NCBI GenBank assembly: GCA_016703745.1
Contig: JADJBK010000006.1
Location: 2,170,001 to 2,234,000, forward strand
Length of the DNA: 64,000 nucleotides
Direction of reading: 5' to 3'
From: Nitrosomonas sp.
GTDB taxonomy: Bacteria > Pseudomonadota > Gammaproteobacteria > Burkholderiales > Nitrosomonadaceae
Shown: in pieces, positions 45,425 to 53,497 of the stretch
Position numbering within the stretch: the first letter of the stretch is position 1
How the letters are laid out: each line of letters begins with the position of its first letter
Notes under the pieces: model-generated
The model's input: the letters and a program-made list of their open reading frames with translations, nothing else
Told to the model about the DNA's origin: nothing
The model's database searches: none
Made by a program: the position numbers and the translations under genes

Positions 45425-45753
45425 TCCCCATAAAATTAGTTTGTTGGAAAAGGCTATTCTAACAAAATTCCTCGCCGGATTTGGCCATCTATACAAAATG
45501 AATGACAAGCCGCTAGCGGGCCGGCAGCGAGAACATACCAGGAGGTAACGGATTCGATGATGGTTGATGATGGTTAAAGCGGTTATTTACAAAGACAAGA
45601 TTCCCCCACACCGGGAACCTGCCGGAACGGGATGAGGCGGATCAAAAGTTCCGCCATGGTTATTATCTGGAGCCAAGCGGACCTATGCGGCGCAGGCTTG
45701 TCGGAAAACTTTGCACTCCATTGCTGATGCCGGCATCGAGTTTTCCTGCGCAT
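45425..45753. other. Intergenic, possible decayed coding sequence
   Basis: About 330 bp between ndk and the terminator of the split PEP-CTERM gene. A plus-strand stretch near 45640-45750 reads as codon-like (RTYAAQACRKTLHSIADAGI) but has no start, no ribosome site and no known family. No RNA or repeat is recognised. Confidence 0.4.
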
Positions 45754-45783
45754 ATAAAAAAACGCCGGTTGCCCGGCGTTTGA
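45754..45783 (-). terminator. Terminator of the split PEP-CTERM gene
   Basis: AAACGCCGGGCAACCGGCGT followed by a T-run when read on the minus strand, about 55 bp beyond the TGA of the PEP-CTERM C-terminal half. Confidence 0.8.
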
Positions 45784-46025
45784 GTGATTGCAAGTTTGTC
45801 GTTGTTATCCGTAGTCGTCTTATCGCTCTCAAAAATCAGGCCAGTCTGCGACGACGGATGGCAGCAAAACCAAGCAGGCCAGTACCGATCAGCAGCAGAC
45901 TCACGGGTTCAGGAATTTCATTTGGATTACCGGTCCCGGTTCCCAAATACGCCCATTCTTCAAACGTACCAGCAGAGCCCGATCCAGAGGTTGCGCCTGC
46001 CTGCAAACCAAAGCGCGACCATAAA

Positions 46026-47218
46026 GGAACCTCTGATTAATTCCCCGCAAGTAATATAATTCTGCATCAAACTTTTTCGAGAAGCTATTCATGAAACCTT
46101 ACCAACAGATGAGTTTTGCTGATGCCGAATACGCCAATAAGGGCAAAGTCACGCGCCGCGAGAAGTTTCTCGATCAACTTGACGGGTTATTGCCTTGGCA
46201 GGCTATGATTGATGTTATTGAACCACACTATGCGCCAGGCAATGGGCGTGGCCGCAAACCATTTGCCTTGGAATTGATGCTGCGCGCGCATGTTGCGCAA
46301 ATTATCTACAACTATTCCGATCCGGGCATGGAAGATGCGCTGTATGAGATTGAATCACTGCGCCGTTTTTGCGGCATTCGTCTGGAAGCCGTGCCGGATG
46401 AAAGCACCATTTTGCAATTTCGGCATTTACTGGAAAAACACGGGTTAATGGATCAGATCTTCCAGGTCATCAACCAAACGCTGGGTGAGCGTGGGTTGTT
46501 CTTGAAAGCCGGCACCATCGTCGATGCCAGCCTGATTGCCGCGCCGACTTCAACCAAAAATAAGAGCCGGTCGCGTGATCCAGAAATGCATTCCAGCAAA
46601 AAGGGCAATCAATGGTTTTTCGGCAGCAAGTTTCATATCGGCGTCGATCATGAAACCGGGTTGGTGCATACGCTCAAAGTAACCTCGGGGCATGTCAGCG
46701 ACGTTGCCGAAGCCGCCGCCCTGCTGCATGGCGAGGAACAGTTTGTCCATGGCGATGCCGGATATCAGGGGCTGGATAAACGCCCGGAGATGCCGGCAGA
46801 AAACCCTCCAGTCTGCGTAATCACGATGCGTCCGGGCAAACTGGCCAGGCTCACGAAAGACGATTCCGGCGCGGCTCAACTACTGCGCGGGGCCGCCCGC
46901 GAACTGGCGAAACGCCGCGCCAAAGTCGAACACGTGTTTCGGGATATCAAAATCCGCTTTGGGTATGCTAAAAATCGCTATCGCGGCCTGGCCAAAAATG
47001 CGGCCCGTTTGACCTTCCTGACAGCCATTGCCAACGTCATCCGTGGTGATGCTTATGAACGTCGATGTCTTGTTGCGTCTGAAATTTGAAAACAAGCCAG
47101 TAAATGAGCTTGTTTCCAGAGAGGAACGGCTGTTTTCATAAAAATCAGCGTCACTATTTGAAGTAGTGGTCAGTTTTTGAGTGACTGCCGTTCAGAATGT
47201 TTGTTTTTCAGAGGTTCC
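46026..47218 (+). mobile_element. IS5-family insertion sequence, copy 1
   Basis: 1193 bp with ends GGAACCTCTGA and TCAGAGGTTCC, flanked by the direct repeat TAAA (46022-46025 and 47219-47222). It encodes one intact transposase. Nearly identical to the copy at 62695-63888, so transposition is recent. Confidence 0.95.
46091..47089 (+). CDS. IS5-family transposase (copy 1)
   Basis: A 332-aa DDE transposase. An N-terminal helical domain with SFADAEYANKGKVTRREKFL is followed by the catalytic fold: AGTIVDASLIAAPTSTKNKS (first Asp), EEQFVHGDAGYQGLDKRPE (second Asp) and KRRAKVEHVFRDIKIRFGYA (Glu), with the conserved R-x3-E-H-x-F-x-x-I-K pattern. It appears complete and functional. It differs from copy 2 at only a few residues. 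Confidence 0.95.
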   Translation: MKPYQQMSFADAEYANKGKVTRREKFLDQLDGLLPWQAMIDVIEPHYAPGNGRGRKPFALELMLRAHVAQIIYNYSDPGMEDALYEIESLRRFCGIRLEAVPDESTILQFRHLLEKHGLMDQIFQVINQTLGERGLFLKAGTIVDASLIAAPTSTKNKSRSRDPEMHSSKKGNQWFFGSKFHIGVDHETGLVHTLKVTSGHVSDVAEAAALLHGEEQFVHGDAGYQGLDKRPEMPAENPPVCVITMRPGKLARLTKDDSGAAQLLRGAARELAKRRAKVEHVFRDIKIRFGYAKNRYRGLAKNAARLTFLTAIANVIRGDAYERRCLVASEI

Positions 47219-47903
47219 TAAAGTGAAAAAGTTGCTTGAGTTCTGTCCAGCAAAAACAGCTTCCGGCACTTTCAGCAACATGTCACTCACCCCATTACCA
47301 GGCTTACCGTTTCTGTTCGCATCGAGCAGAACATAATTATCAACGGTTGCATCCATATCCCAAAGTAATGTTCCAGCAATACCACTTGCATTACCGTTTG
47401 AATCAACTGATTGGCTGGATTGACCGCCGGTCGTTGAGGAAAAGAATTTCAGACCATCCAGGGATAGCAAACTGCCGCCTTGCGCCACGGGTTCACCGAT
47501 ATCTAGCACAAAATTGTAAAAACCATTGATACTCTGCAAGTCGCCAAATTTCACGTCATGCGTGAAATTTCCATTTTTGTTATCAAGGATGTTATTTATA
47601 TCTGTGTTGTACCCCTGTTCGTTACCATTTTTTTGAATCCTGAGGAAGGAATTCAGCACACCGGTTCCGCTCGGCTGGGTTTGATCAAAGATAAACTCCA
47701 GTGCATGGCTGCCACTGGTTATGGTGCCGCTGTTGGCGGTAGTTAAATCTACTGTTGGTGCCGCGTTGATTTCATGTGCCATTGACATACTCAACGCCAG
47801 CGTGGTCGCCGTAATCGATAATATTGAAGTCAGTTTATTCGGTTTCATTTCATCGCCCCCCATTCAAATTAATCATTAAATTTTTTACTACTATATCTAT
47901 ACA

Positions 47904-47920
47904 AGCACGATTCATGCCAA
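47904..47920 (-). promoter_or_regulatory. Sigma-54 (-24/-12) promoter of the split PEP-CTERM gene
   Basis: On the minus strand TTGGCATGAATCGTGCTT: GG (-24, complement of 47917-47918) and GC (-12, complement of 47905-47906) with exactly 10 bases between, matching TGGCAC-N5-TTGC at most positions. It lies 57 bp before the ATG at 47848. Confidence 0.6.
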
Positions 47921-48329
47921 TATTTAAACCATATGATTATATTGTGGTTTGCCCGGAGAACAATATGCCTAACATGAAAATGTAAAGCTGATCGACACCG
48001 GATCACATGCTGCGGCTGACCAGAAATAACAAAACAAGTTACCGGGCAGGAACAGAATGTAATTGCCACGATGGAGGATGCTACCAGCGCGTACCACCCG
48101 ATATTTCCGGCTGAACAGGTAGACGCAAACCGTATCCTATTGAACTACTGAATGTCGGATTTCTTTACACTTTTAAGAAATCCGCCTTATCTGCCAACCC
48201 CATGATGCATCAGTATTTTTCGTTTTCGCTTCGTCTTGTTTAAAGCTCTGAATGTTCAGAAGCGCCTTGACCGGGATTGTTGATCAGGCTTTTTTTCAGC
48301 GAATGCATGCTGGTGAAGAAATAACCTGG
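47921..48329. other. Intergenic between PEP-CTERM gene and tandem membrane genes
   Basis: About 400 bp. It holds a copy of the shared upstream motif (48153-48174). The stretch 48270-48320 is a diverged copy of the DNA that flanks the repeated gene units at 48908 and 49590. No gene is seen. Confidence 0.5.
48153..48174. promoter_or_regulatory. Shared upstream motif, copy a
   Basis: TGTCGGATTTCTTTACACTT with flanking TT. Same motif at 51275-51294, 51386-51407, 51485-51504 and 54575-54594. This copy lies about 240 bp upstream of the sigma-54 promoter of the split PEP-CTERM gene, a suitable place for an enhancer-binding protein. Confidence 0.55.
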
Positions 48330-48794
48330 CTATAGCAATGAAAAGCTGCGCAAGACTGATTCAAGCTTTTTATCTTCCTTGGCCAGCTCGCGCAGGGCGT
48401 GCATCATGCGAATCAATCGCGAGCCATCGGGCGCGCTCAATTCGAGGTCATTTTCCAGGTCTTCCTCAATGCGGCGCAAACGCTCGTTCATTGGCCGCAG
48501 CGTGGTATACCGATCCCATACGATGAATCCAATCAGGCCAAACACACCGGCAATCATCACCAGCATGAGCTGTTGCAGAAATTCAAAGCGCTGATCAATT
48601 GAAGCAAAGCGATGGTCCATCTGCTCCTGCATGGCGGTAAAACGTATATTCATTTTGTCTTCCAGCGCTTTCTGCCCGGCCTTGATTTCAGCCAGAGACT
48701 CGATGATTTCCCGGTCAGAAATACGCGGTGCAACGTCGACCGCAGCCGCAGGCAGGGCAAGCATAATACTGAGCAAAAGGATTATTGTTCTCAT
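48330..48794 (-). CDS. Exported coiled-coil membrane protein, tandem copy A (one hendecad)
   Basis: A 154-aa protein of unknown function, the shortest of three tandem paralogues. Signal peptide (MRTIILLLSIMLALPAAAV), a conserved head (APRISDREIIESLAEIKAGQ), a coiled-coil of one 11-residue unit (RFTAMQEQMDH) and one heptad-like unit (RFASIDQ), a membrane helix (LMLVMIAGVFGLIGFIVWD), then a charged cytoplasmic tail ending ELAKEDKKLESVLRSFSLL. No enzyme motif. Copies lie head to tail with conserved intergenic DNA. Confidence 0.75.
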   Translation of the reverse strand: MRTIILLLSIMLALPAAAVDVAPRISDREIIESLAEIKAGQKALEDKMNIRFTAMQEQMDHRFASIDQRFEFLQQLMLVMIAGVFGLIGFIVWDRYTTLRPMNERLRRIEEDLENDLELSAPDGSRLIRMMHALRELAKEDKKLESVLRSFSLL

Positions 48795-48963
48795 CTTTTT
48801 ATCCGGATTACCTATTGATTTATCAACATGATGCTACATCAAAAAACGGTTGATGGGCCGCATACTCATGGCCCTGTAACCTGGCCCCCTGCTTCTATTG
48901 GCGCTGACCAGGCTTACTGATCAGGTTTTTCCCAGCGCGTGTGTCGGCGGGAAAATGGCCGGG

Positions 48964-49482
48964 CTATAGCAATGAAAAGCTGCGTAAGACTGATTCAAGC
49001 TTTTTATCTTCCTTGGCCAGCTCGCGCAGGGTATGCATCATGCGAATCAACCGCGAGCCATCGGGCGCGCTCAATTCGAGGTCATTTTCCAGGTCTTCCT
49101 CAATGCGGCGCAAACGCTCGTTCATTGGCCGCAGCGTGGTATACCGATCCCATACGATGAATCCAATCAGGCCAAACACACCGGCAATCATCACCAGCAT
49201 GAGTTGCTGCAGAAATTCAAAGCGCTGGTCAATCGAAGCAAAGCGCTGATCAATTGAAGCAAAGCGATGGTCCATCTGCTTCTGCATGGCGGTGAAACGT
49301 GTGTCCATCTGCTCCTGCATGGCAGAAAAACGCACATCCATCTTGTCTTCCAGCGCTTTCTGCCCGGCCTTGATTTCAGCCAGAGATTCAATGATTTCCC
49401 GGTCCGAAATACGCGGTGCAACGTCGACCGCAGCCGCAGGCAGGGCAAGCATAATACTGAGCAAAAGGATTATTGTTCTCAT
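48964..49482 (-). CDS. Exported coiled-coil membrane protein, tandem copy B (two hendecads)
   Basis: 172 aa, nearly identical to copies A and C outside the repeat region. The coiled-coil has two 11-residue units (RFSAMQEQMDT, RFTAMQKQMDH) and two 7-residue units (RFASIDQ), which exactly account for the 18 extra residues relative to copy A. The signal peptide, membrane helix and tail are unchanged. The ATG at 49482 opens MRTIILLLS as in the others. Confidence 0.75.
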   Translation of the reverse strand: MRTIILLLSIMLALPAAAVDVAPRISDREIIESLAEIKAGQKALEDKMDVRFSAMQEQMDTRFTAMQKQMDHRFASIDQRFASIDQRFEFLQQLMLVMIAGVFGLIGFIVWDRYTTLRPMNERLRRIEEDLENDLELSAPDGSRLIRMMHTLRELAKEDKKLESVLRSFSLL

Positions 49483-49650
49483 CTTTTTATCCGGATTACC
49501 TATTGATTCATCAACATGATGCTACATCAAAAAACGGTTGATGGGTCGCATACTCATGGCCCTGTAACCTGACCTCTGCTTCTATTGGCACTGACCAGGC
49601 TTACTGATCAGGTTTTTCCCAGCGCGCGCGTCGGCGGGAAAATGGCCTGG

Positions 49651-50235
49651 CTATAACAATGAAAAGCTGCGCAAGACTGATTCAAGCTTTTTATCTTCCT
49701 TGGCCAGCTCGCGCAGGGCGTGCATCATGCGAATCAACCGCGAGCCATCGGGCGCGCTCAATTCGAGGTCATTTTCCAGGTCTTCCTCAATGCGGCGCAA
49801 ACGCTCGTTCATTGGCCGCAGCGTGGTATACCGATCCCATACGATGAATCCAATCAGGCCAAACACACTGGCAATCATCACCAGCATGAGCTGTTGCAGA
49901 AATTCAAAGCGTTGATCAATCGAAGCAAAGCGCTGATCAATTGAAGCAAAGCGATGGTCCATCTGCTTCTGCATGGCGGTGAAACGTGTGTCCATCTGCT
50001 CCTGCATGGCAGTAAAACGTGTGTCCATCTGCTCCTGCATGGCAGTAAAACGTGTCTCCATCTGCTCCTGCATGGCAGTAAAACGCACATCCATCTTGTC
50101 TTCCAGCGCTTTCTGCCCGGCCTTGATTTCAGCCAGAGATTCAATGATTTCCCGGTCAGAAATACGCGGCGCAACGTCGACCGCAGCCACAGGCAGGGCA
50201 AGCATGATGCTGAGCAGAAGGATTATTGTTCTCAT
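49651..50235 (-). CDS. Exported coiled-coil membrane protein, tandem copy C (four hendecads)
   Basis: 194 aa from ATG 50235 (MRTIILLLS); a longer frame would add 15 non-conserved residues. The coiled-coil has four 11-residue units of type RFTAMQEQMDT and two heptad-like units, 22 residues more than copy B. The repeat DNA units of 33 bp start near 49973, 50006, 50039 and 50072. The first gene of the tandem set in reading direction. Topology: cleaved or uncleaved N-terminal signal, periplasmic coiled-coil, one membrane span, cytoplasmic tail (inferred). Confidence 0.75.
   Translation of the reverse strand: MRTIILLLSIMLALPVAAVDVAPRISDREIIESLAEIKAGQKALEDKMDVRFTAMQEQMETRFTAMQEQMDTRFTAMQEQMDTRFTAMQKQMDHRFASIDQRFASIDQRFEFLQQLMLVMIASVFGLIGFIVWDRYTTLRPMNERLRRIEEDLENDLELSAPDGSRLIRMMHALRELAKEDKKLESVLRSFSLL
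49973..50104 (-). repeat. In-frame 33-bp tandem repeats inside copy C
   Basis: Four units, three of them almost identical (each begins ATGGCAGTAAAACGTGTGTC on the plus strand), encoding RFTAMQEQMDT. The last is more diverged. The repeat length is a multiple of 3, so gain or loss of units keeps the frame. Confidence 0.85.
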
Positions 50236-50393
50236 CTTTTTATCCAGATTACCGGTTAATTCAGTAACATGATGCCACATTAAAAGACGGTTGATGGGTC
50301 GTATTACTCATGGCCCTGTAACCTGACTTCTAATTGGGCGTTAGTTTGCATAGATGCACATCAAGCTATTCAAAAGTATGCAATTTATCTGTT

Positions 50394-50801
50394 TTATGGG
50401 CTAACCGTTAAATACTCAAAATATTTAAAGCAAGCCGCTTTTTTATCAAACGTATACACACCGTTACAATTGGAAAATCTTGCAGAGTGGGCAATTAAAA
50501 TATCTGACAGATCGAATTTGGTCTCTTTGCCAGACGTAATAAAGCCCTGAATAACGGCAGGCGCTTCAAATGACAAGACTGGCATCTGCATCAACTCATT
50601 CAGTGCAGATACAATGGCTTCATCAGCAATCGCATAGACGGATTGCAACACCCAAATGCTTTCCAAAACCACCAGCAAGGGCACAAATAAAACTACCTGA
50701 TTCATCTCCGCCTGCTTAAACCGCTGATAAACCACCTGCGCCTGTTGAGCATCATCTTTAACCAGAAACCGGATTAACACATTTGTGTCCAAGGCCATCA
50801 T
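50394..50801 (-). CDS. vapC: VapC-family PIN-domain toxin
   Basis: A 135-aa PIN-domain ribonuclease. Acidic residues of the active site are in MALDTNVLIRFLVKDD, LESIWVL, FDLSDILIAHSA and TFDKKAACF. It would cleave tRNA or rRNA when freed of VapB. ATG overlaps the antitoxin stop (ATGA), so translation is coupled. Confidence 0.9.
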   Translation of the reverse strand: MMALDTNVLIRFLVKDDAQQAQVVYQRFKQAEMNQVVLFVPLLVVLESIWVLQSVYAIADEAIVSALNELMQMPVLSFEAPAVIQGFITSGKETKFDLSDILIAHSARFSNCNGVYTFDKKAACFKYFEYLTVSP

Positions 50802-51046
50802 ACGAAGCGTTCCCGTATTTTTTGTTTGATTGCCGCATCCATTTCCTCAATCGACACCGGCTGTTGGCCCGGCTGATGCAACAGGCCAAAAACATCGTCC
50901 ACTTTTTTAGTAATCGGACGCAGTAAAACCTCATTGTTTTCAGTCAAAATAAATTCTACTTTGTCGCCCACATGAAGACCTAAAGAATCACGAACGCTCT
51001 TGGGGATAGTCACCTGGCCTTTACTGGTCAGCGTTGTTTGCTGCAT
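50798..51046 (-). CDS. vapB: AbrB/MazE-type antitoxin (VapB)
   Basis: An 82-aa protein with an N-terminal SpoVT/AbrB swapped-hairpin domain (TTLTSKGQVTIPKSVRDSLG, VGDKVEFILTENNEVLLRP) and a C-terminal toxin-binding tail. It probably binds its own promoter. First gene of the vapBC operon. Confidence 0.9.
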   Translation of the reverse strand: MQQTTLTSKGQVTIPKSVRDSLGLHVGDKVEFILTENNEVLLRPITKKVDDVFGLLHQPGQQPVSIEEMDAAIKQKIRERFV

Positions 51047-51274
51047 ATCAATTCCTTACTTATTGGATACGGTAATACTTCATGGTAAGGCTTAAGGTGT
51101 TGCCGGTCAATATTATTGCAAAGGCGGATAACCTCTGATACCAAGACAAACACCATCTTAATCAATGGCTTTACAATTTATCGATATGATTTCATAAAAA
51201 ACGGGAGGGGAGGCCACAAATCTTTTATGCCCTCGGGCGCCACATAAACCGCGCGTCAAATGCGTGAGAATATT

Positions 51275-51504
51275 AAAGTGTAAAAAAATCGACATCTTCT
51301 TATCACCGCTGACGTATCAGAGCAGAATGGCAGTATGCATCGGTGGTTTGCTGGGTAGACGTGACGTGAATAGCATCCCATCGAATGTCGGATTTCTTTA
51401 CACTTTTTATCGCGGGATGAATTAATCTGCCGAAACTCAACCCAATGCCACAACCTTCGCCTGGATTTGATCTTTATCAGCACCAAGTGTAAAAAAATCC
51501 GACA
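51275..51504. promoter_or_regulatory. Array of three shared motifs (copies b, c, d)
   Basis: AAGTGTAAAAAAATCGACA (51275-51294), TGTCGGATTTCTTTACACTT (51386-51407, with TT) and AAGTGTAAAAAAATCCGACA (51485-51504). Neighbouring copies point in opposite directions. The array lies between vapB and the flavin oxidase gene, about 225-450 bp upstream of the latter. No convincing sigma-54 promoter is seen here. Confidence 0.5.
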
Positions 51505-51633
51505 AACTGCTGGTCGATACGTCCGCATGGCGCATGATCCAGCGATGCGTCCCGCATAACCGTTTTAATAAAAAAGAATAGTTGCCGTAATTGTTTATCA
51601 TAACCATATAGTTCGCAGGTCTCGGTCAATCCG

Positions 51634-51655
51634 GCCTTCGCCGGATTTTTATCAT
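51634..51655 (+). terminator. Terminator-like hairpin before the flavin oxidase gene
   Basis: ATCCGGC CTTC GCCGGAT followed by TTTT. It stands between the motif array and the gene at 51729, so either the gene's promoter lies in the next 70 bp or the hairpin works as an attenuator. Confidence 0.65.
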
Positions 51656-51728
51656 ACCGGGTTTCTGGCAGCAAGGCATTGTCAGGGTGCAGACAAAATT
51701 ATTTTCTTTTTAACATGAGAGGGATGAA

Positions 51729-53423
51729 ATGAGCTTAATCGAGCCAACCGATGTTACGGCAAACCAACCGGCGCAACCGCTGGATGCTTTTATCACCGCG
51801 CTGGGCGGCGCTTTCCGCGAAGATCAAATCTTACTATCGGGCAGCGAATACGATCTTTATGCCAAAGACCCGGCGGTCAATGCCCGTAAACCGGAAGCCT
51901 TTATTTTTCCGGAATCCCGTGAGCAGGTTCAGACGCTGGTCAAGCTGGCCGCTTTGCACCATGCCCGGCTCTGGGTGTACAGTACCGGAAAAAACTGGGG
52001 TTATCTGAACACCAGCGGCAGTGATAGCGGCATTGTTGTGATTCTTAACCGCATGAACAAGATTGTGTTCGTCGATGAAGAATTAGCTTATGCCATCATC
52101 GAGCCAGGGGTGACTTATGAAGCGCTGAGCCGCCATCTGATCGAGAATAATTTCAATCTGTGGACGGATTCTCCCGGTGGGCCGCCCACCGGGAGCGTCA
52201 TCGGCAATGCGCTGGATCGCGGCGTGGGCGTCACCAAATATGGCGACCACTTTGCACATTTGTGCGGCTATGAAGTGGTGCTGGCCGATGGCAGCGTGAT
52301 TCATACCGGCGTGGCTAGCCAGGAGGGCAACAAAGGCACAGCGCACCTGTACAAATGGGGAGTGGGGCCTTATGTTGAAGGGCTATTCAGCCAGTCGAAC
52401 TATGGCATCGTTACCCAAGCCGGTATCTGGCTGATGCGCAAACCGGAAGATTACGCCGTCTTCAGCCTGAATATTCCGGATGATGCTGCGCTGGCCAAGT
52501 GCATGGATACCGTCCGGGAACTGATGCTCTCCGGCGTCATTCCCGAAACCGGGCGTTTTTCCAACAGCGTCGCCATCCTGACCCTGCTGACCCAGGCCAT
52601 CGACGAAGGCGTGGAACCCGGAAAGGCCGTCACCCGCGAGCAGGTCGAGGCGCTCAAGCGTAAATATCATGTTCCCGGCTGGACCGGCTCGTTCGGCATC
52701 TATGGCAAGGCTCCTGTGGTCAAGGCATCACGCCAGGTTGCCAAAAAAACGCTGCTGGCGTCCCAGGGTTGCGCGCGGGTTAATGTCTTCACCAAAAAAC
52801 GCGCGCAATTCATACGCGAAAAAATAGAATCCATCGAAAAGATCGAGTCCCGCCTGCTGCTCAAATTAATCGATTTCTTCTCGCGCAGGCTTTTTGGCTC
52901 ATCACTTGCCCTGCTGCGGCTTTTTCCCGGGCTGATCGATCTGCACGAAGGCAAACCGGTGGAAACCGTGGTGCGCCGTGGCTATTTCCGCTACCAGAAA
53001 AAACGTCCCGCCAAAGATATTCATGTCGGGCGGGACGATCTGGGTATTTTATGGTCGGTACCGGTATTGCCGTTCAAAGGCAGCGAGGTCGTGGCGTTCA
53101 CGCATCAATGCGAGCGACTGTTTAACGAATACAATTTCGATTTTTACATGACCACCATGATTTTCAACGCGCGCAGCGTTTGCCCGCTGATGGTGATTCT
53201 GTACGACCGGCTGGATGAAACCGAGAGCCAGCGCGCCGCAGCGCTTTATGGCGCCATCCTAGACCTCTCGCACCGCATGGGATACCAGCACTTCCGCGCA
53301 GGCATCAATGGCTGGGAAAAACTGTACCAGCGTTGCCCGGAACTGAAGGCGCTGAATCAAAAAATCAAGGCCGCGCTCGATCCGGAAGGTACATTATCAC
53401 CCGGGCGGTATGGCATCGATTAG
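51729..53423 (+). CDS. FAD-linked oxidase, vanillyl-alcohol oxidase / p-cresol methylhydroxylase type
   Basis: 564 aa. The N-terminal FAD-binding-4 (PCMH-type) domain (PEAFIFPESREQVQTLVKLA, VYSTGKNWGYLNTSGSDSGI, TDSPGGPPTGSVIGNALDRG) is followed by VGVTKYGDHFAHLCGYEVVL, as in VAO/eugenol-hydroxylase flavoproteins, and a C-terminal cap domain. It would oxidise a para-substituted phenol or similar alcohol. No cytochrome c partner gene is adjacent, so it may be an oxidase. A covalent FAD residue could not be assigned. GAGAGGGATGAA precedes the ATG. Confidence 0.8.
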   Translation: MSLIEPTDVTANQPAQPLDAFITALGGAFREDQILLSGSEYDLYAKDPAVNARKPEAFIFPESREQVQTLVKLAALHHARLWVYSTGKNWGYLNTSGSDSGIVVILNRMNKIVFVDEELAYAIIEPGVTYEALSRHLIENNFNLWTDSPGGPPTGSVIGNALDRGVGVTKYGDHFAHLCGYEVVLADGSVIHTGVASQEGNKGTAHLYKWGVGPYVEGLFSQSNYGIVTQAGIWLMRKPEDYAVFSLNIPDDAALAKCMDTVRELMLSGVIPETGRFSNSVAILTLLTQAIDEGVEPGKAVTREQVEALKRKYHVPGWTGSFGIYGKAPVVKASRQVAKKTLLASQGCARVNVFTKKRAQFIREKIESIEKIESRLLLKLIDFFSRRLFGSSLALLRLFPGLIDLHEGKPVETVVRRGYFRYQKKRPAKDIHVGRDDLGILWSVPVLPFKGSEVVAFTHQCERLFNEYNFDFYMTTMIFNARSVCPLMVILYDRLDETESQRAAALYGAILDLSHRMGYQHFRAGINGWEKLYQRCPELKALNQKIKAALDPEGTLSPGRYGID

Positions 53424-53445
53424 CAGTGAGGCCTTGCCAGGCTGA

Positions 53446-53482
53446 AAACAAGAAAGCCGGAAGAATTCCGGCTTTCTTGTTT
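53446..53482. terminator. Bidirectional terminator, flavin oxidase / PEP-CTERM gene
   Basis: ACAAGAAAGCCGGAA GAA and its complement TTCCGGCTTTCTTGT: a perfect 15-bp stem with A and T ends, between two convergent genes. Confidence 0.9.
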
Positions 53483-53497
53483 GGAGCGTTTACTACT

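Larger units (their letters stand above)
45836..47848 (-). pseudogene. PEP-CTERM protein gene interrupted by an IS5-family element
   Basis: The N-terminal half (47848 to 47219) has a signal peptide (MKPNKLTSILSITATTLALS) and a beta-rich, Asn/Gly/Ser-rich exported domain. The C-terminal half (46021 to 45836) ends in the sorting signal IPEPVSLLLIGTGLLGFAAI followed by RRRRLA. Deleting the IS (46026-47218) and one TAAA copy joins the halves in frame at NFFTLWSRFGLQAG and gives a 271-aa protein. Exosortase would normally cut near PEP. As it stands the truncated product ends TLGTSEKQTF from IS sequence and lacks the anchor. GGGGGGCG precedes the ATG at 47848; a sigma-54 promoter lies upstream. Confidence 0.92.

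Noticed and set aside
49973..50104. 33-bp repeats as a CRISPR array
   Set aside because: The units are contiguous with no spacers and are in frame within a coiled-coil gene; there are no cas genes.
51660..51690. Sigma-54 promoter before the flavin oxidase
   Set aside because: A GG-N10-GC can be found near the CCGGGTTTCTGGCAGC stretch, but the surrounding bases do not fit TGGCAC/TTGC.
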